A DNA stretch of 64,000 nt from assembly GCA_963978545.1 (NCBI GenBank), contig OZ021727.1, forward strand, positions 15,202,743-15,266,742, written 5' to 3'. A model generated the notes under the pieces. That model was not told the origin of the DNA. It worked only from the letters and a program-made list of their open reading frames with translations, and did no database searches. Positions 61,947-64,000 of this stretch are shown piece by piece. The DNA comes from Linyphia triangularis (taxonomy: Eukaryota; Arthropoda; Arachnida; Araneae; Linyphiidae). The position numbers were made by a program, and so were the translations under genes. Every line of letters begins with the position of its first letter. The first letter of the stretch is position 1.

Positions 61947-62500
61947 TTAGGTATTCCTGAAACGAGGAGATAATTTCACAATCAGCCGTACCTCTGTTTT
62001 GGAAATGAAAGTCGTCAGTTGAAATTTTGTAGGGGAAACAGGATACCGGAAATGAATAAGTGAGTCCTTGTCGATATCATTGTCTTCCAGGTATTTAACA
62101 AAGTCAAGTCCTACTTGATGGCTGATCAGGGCAGGGTTCGATTCTTGAAGTGAAATGTCTATGAGGGAGGAGAATGAGGAGATAGTTAGGTGTTTAATCC
62201 AGAATTTAAAAACAACTTTTTTTAAGGTGGTTTCTATATTATTTTGTTTGGAGATCTCTCGAAGGATCACATTCGAGTTCCACTTGAGGAGTCCCATGGC
62301 AACTCTGGTAGCCGTTGTTTGAGTAACCTAAATTGACTGTATGGAGGATTTTGAGAGAAGTGGTGATAGAACACTATTATAAGTAAAAATGCTAGTAATG
62401 GAGGCCTTAACCCTCTTGAGTAATTGAATTGATCTAGAGCCGTATGATTTATTGTAGAGGTATTTTAACAGGTTGATTTTTCATTTGCGTAAACTAAAAT
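61947..62500 (-). pseudogene. LINE 2 thumb and connection region
   Basis: A 116-codon frame (61947-62297) begins MGLLKWNSN and corresponds to the region between RT palm and RNase H. Upstream, about 62310-62460 reads in changing frames (for example LLKYLYNKSYGSRS and SIFTYNSVLSPLL), matching the thumb. Sequence between the palm and this thumb is shorter than in LINE 1, suggesting an internal deletion. Confidence 0.65.
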
Positions 62501-62502
62501 TT

Positions 62503-63165
62503 CTATCCCTTGGGAGGCGGTTTCAAAAATATCCTGCATGTAAATGGTAAATAAGGTTGGTGATAGCGTTGGTGGGTTACTTTCATCATGACGAATTCAT
62601 CCGAGAAGCTATATCGCCATTTGATTTTAATGGTACGATCATGTAAGAAGTTGAAAATCCTCCTTGCAGTACAACCAATGATTCCATACGGGAGGAGTTT
62701 TTGAATCACCCCATCCTTGCTAACAGAATCGTATTCGGACCTGAAATCCAGGGTTACTCCTATCATATATTCCATGTTTTGCTTGGCAATTGAAATCTCG
62801 CTATAGAGCTTAACTAGAGCCACCTGAAATTCACGGAAAGGGAGGAAACCCAGGTAAAAACGGTTCAAAGTGTTACTCTTGACAAGGAAATTGATAATTC
62901 TTTGGTTGGTGATTCTCTCAAATATCTTACTCGAGACCGAAGTAAGGCTGATCGGTCGATAGAATGAAATTTGTTCCTTCGGTTTGTCTTATTTATGGAT
63001 TGGAATAACTATGGACAGTTTCCAGCCATACGGGATGTTTCCGGAAAAGAAAATGTAGTTGGACATTTCTTGTACTTTTTTAATGGAGACCATGTTAAGA
63101 TTCTTAAAAAATTCTTGCTGAGACGCAATCTTCCCCCAGAGAGGAAATATTAGTTCTTTTTATTT
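62503..63165 (-). pseudogene. LINE 2 reverse transcriptase fingers and palm
   Basis: Upstream residues include PYGWKLSIVIPIHK and FYRPISLTSVSSKIFERI. The frame 62503-62868 has VTLDFRSEYDSV (motif A, with SEYD for the usual KAFD/AYD). Where the YADD pair should be, the sequence reads VYANE after a frame change, so both catalytic aspartates of motif C are lost or changed. The enzyme is inactive. Confidence 0.75.
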
Positions 63166-63239
63166 CCGTTTGGATTTCTTTAAATATGATGATATGATTA
63201 ACCTCTTGCCTGTGGAATATATTTGAGAAAAACGTGCTG

Positions 63240-63391
63240 AAAAAGGGGGGGGGGGGATTTGGGTTGGTTGAGATTTAACGTCGCAAGGGCAACACGAGGG
63301 CTATACTGCTAAACTGAGTTCAGGCTTCACGGAATTGAAGCACTGATTTTTCTCTTTGCCCAAACTGAGTTCGGGCGTCACAGGCAAAGGG
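63240..63391. repeat. Partial element ending in a piggyBac-type terminus
   Basis: Starts with a poly(G) run and contains CAACACGAGGGCTATACTGC, as in the SINE body. Two related CTGAGTTC-GGC-TCAC words follow, and it ends GGCAAAGGG next to TTAA. Probably overlapping fragments of more than one element. Confidence 0.4.
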
Positions 63392-63395
63392 TTAA

Positions 63396-63614
63396 CCTAC
63401 AACTGCTGTGATTGGGTAGTTTGATCTTTTTGGCGTAAGGGCAACACGTGGTTCATACTGCTCCAAAAAAAATTTGGTGAAGATCAATTTAAAATTTCAG
63501 TAGCAAAGATTTGGAAAAATTTATTTAAAGTCAAAGATTAAATATTTCAGGGGGTTGGAAGCATTCTACAAAAAATGACTCGCGGTCTGTCAGACCGCAT
63601 ACAGCAGTTAAAGG
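63396..63614. mobile_element. piggyBac-type MITE inside LINE 2, 219 bp
   Basis: An inverted relative of 15791-16007 with ends CCTACAACTGCTGT and ACAGCAGTTAAAGG and the palindrome GCGGTCTGTCAGACCGC. Left flank TTAA (63392-63395); right flank TCAA, one change away. Confidence 0.82.
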
Positions 63615-63639
63615 TCAAGAAAACTGTCTTCAGGACCAT

Positions 63640-64000
63640 AAAAATCGAGAGGGATTGGTTCATGTGTATCAGAAAGGCTAAAGTGGTCTCCAAAAGATTT
63701 GCCTTGTTCTTCAGCTGAGTATGATAAGCCCATGGGAGACTTTAAGACAAGGTTAGATTGCTGGTCCGAATTTTCTCAGTTAGAGATTTTGAAAAGAATT
63801 TTATTATCTGTGTTCTCTTTGCACTTTTTATCCAAGAAAATTTGCTTTGCTTTGCGAATTGCTTTTCGTATTTCAGCTAATTTCTTTTTATATTCAATCC
63901 AATTGGTGATAGAGCTGTTTAAACGGGCGGCATTAAGGTGTTTTTTCTTTTTGTGGACGTCTTCATAGGTTACATTCCACCCCGGGGTACCCTTTTTGAT
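63640..64000 (-). pseudogene. LINE 2 linker upstream of the RT
   Basis: The minus strand reads GTPGWNVTYEDVHKKKK, then residues rich in K, A and I (RKAIRKAKQ), as in the region between endonuclease and RT of such elements. A stop interrupts the frame near 63780. It continues past the window edge. Confidence 0.6.

Larger units (their letters stand above)
61170..64000 (-). mobile_element. Second LINE (RT and RNase H), decayed, runs off the window
   Basis: Read on the minus strand from the window end: a linker region (about 63990-63640), RT fingers (about 63160-62880, FYRPISLTSVSSKIFERI), RT palm (62868-62503), thumb (about 62460-61947) and RNase H (about 61850-61545). It is a different family from the LINE at 23-25 kb. 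It is interrupted by a SINE (61357-61532) and by TTAA elements around 63240-63614. The 3' end near 61170 is a guess. Endonuclease and ORF1 would lie beyond 64000. Confidence 0.8.

Noticed and set aside
61751..61960. Plus-strand open frame
   Set aside because: It is the opposite strand of LINE 2 RNase H.
62971..63153. Plus-strand open frame
   Set aside because: It is the opposite strand of the LINE 2 reverse transcriptase.
1..64000. CRISPR arrays, bacterial operons, terminators or ribosome binding sites
   Set aside because: The window is eukaryotic in every respect; short tandem repeats here lack spacer structure.

Overview
The window looks like intergenic or intronic chromosomal DNA of an animal. 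It is strongly AT-rich and has long homopolymer runs, (TA)n tracts, almost no open reading frames, tRNA-derived SINEs, LINEs with an RNase H domain, and many TTAA, TA and 8-bp-duplicating DNA transposons. An arthropod, perhaps a chelicerate such as a spider, fits the repeat mixture, but nothing here fixes the species. No rRNA, functional tRNA or CRISPR array was seen, and no protein with a family I recognise other than transposon proteins.

0-20 kb: an unrecognised gene is present twice in opposite orientation (copy A about 750-2960 +, copy B about 17010-19290 -). Both copies encode the same 81-residue acidic protein. Their four nucleotide differences in that frame are all silent. A shared phase-1 intron can join this exon to a second exon, which is open in copy B and broken in copy A. 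Related modules, 3' tails and AATAAA signals recur to about 3.9 kb. Between the copies lie tandem duplications, three inverted-repeat elements, a TTAA element and islands of higher-complexity sequence that may be regulatory.

20-42 kb: an inverted-repeat element, a poly(A)-ended GC-richer island, a 5'-truncated LINE (about 23265-25650), a CpG-rich block with splice-like edges (28403-28702), and two related non-autonomous hAT elements (30437-33485 and 38902-41395) with perfect 8-bp target duplications. The first hAT carries a solo LTR, and the second preserves the empty site.

42-57 kb: AT-rich DNA with tandem duplications, a 656-bp inverted-repeat element, the first SINEs, a second tRNA-like head joined to an LTR-like body, a promoter-like island and an unusual cluster of hairpins and palindromes at 55.2-56.1 kb.

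57-64 kb: nested transposons. A piggyBac derivative (58994-60094) keeps the cysteine-rich C-terminal part of its transposase, split by a SINE. A second LINE (about 61.2 kb to the window end, minus strand) is interrupted by a SINE and TTAA elements. All comparisons were made by eye; coordinates of ancient repeats are approximate.
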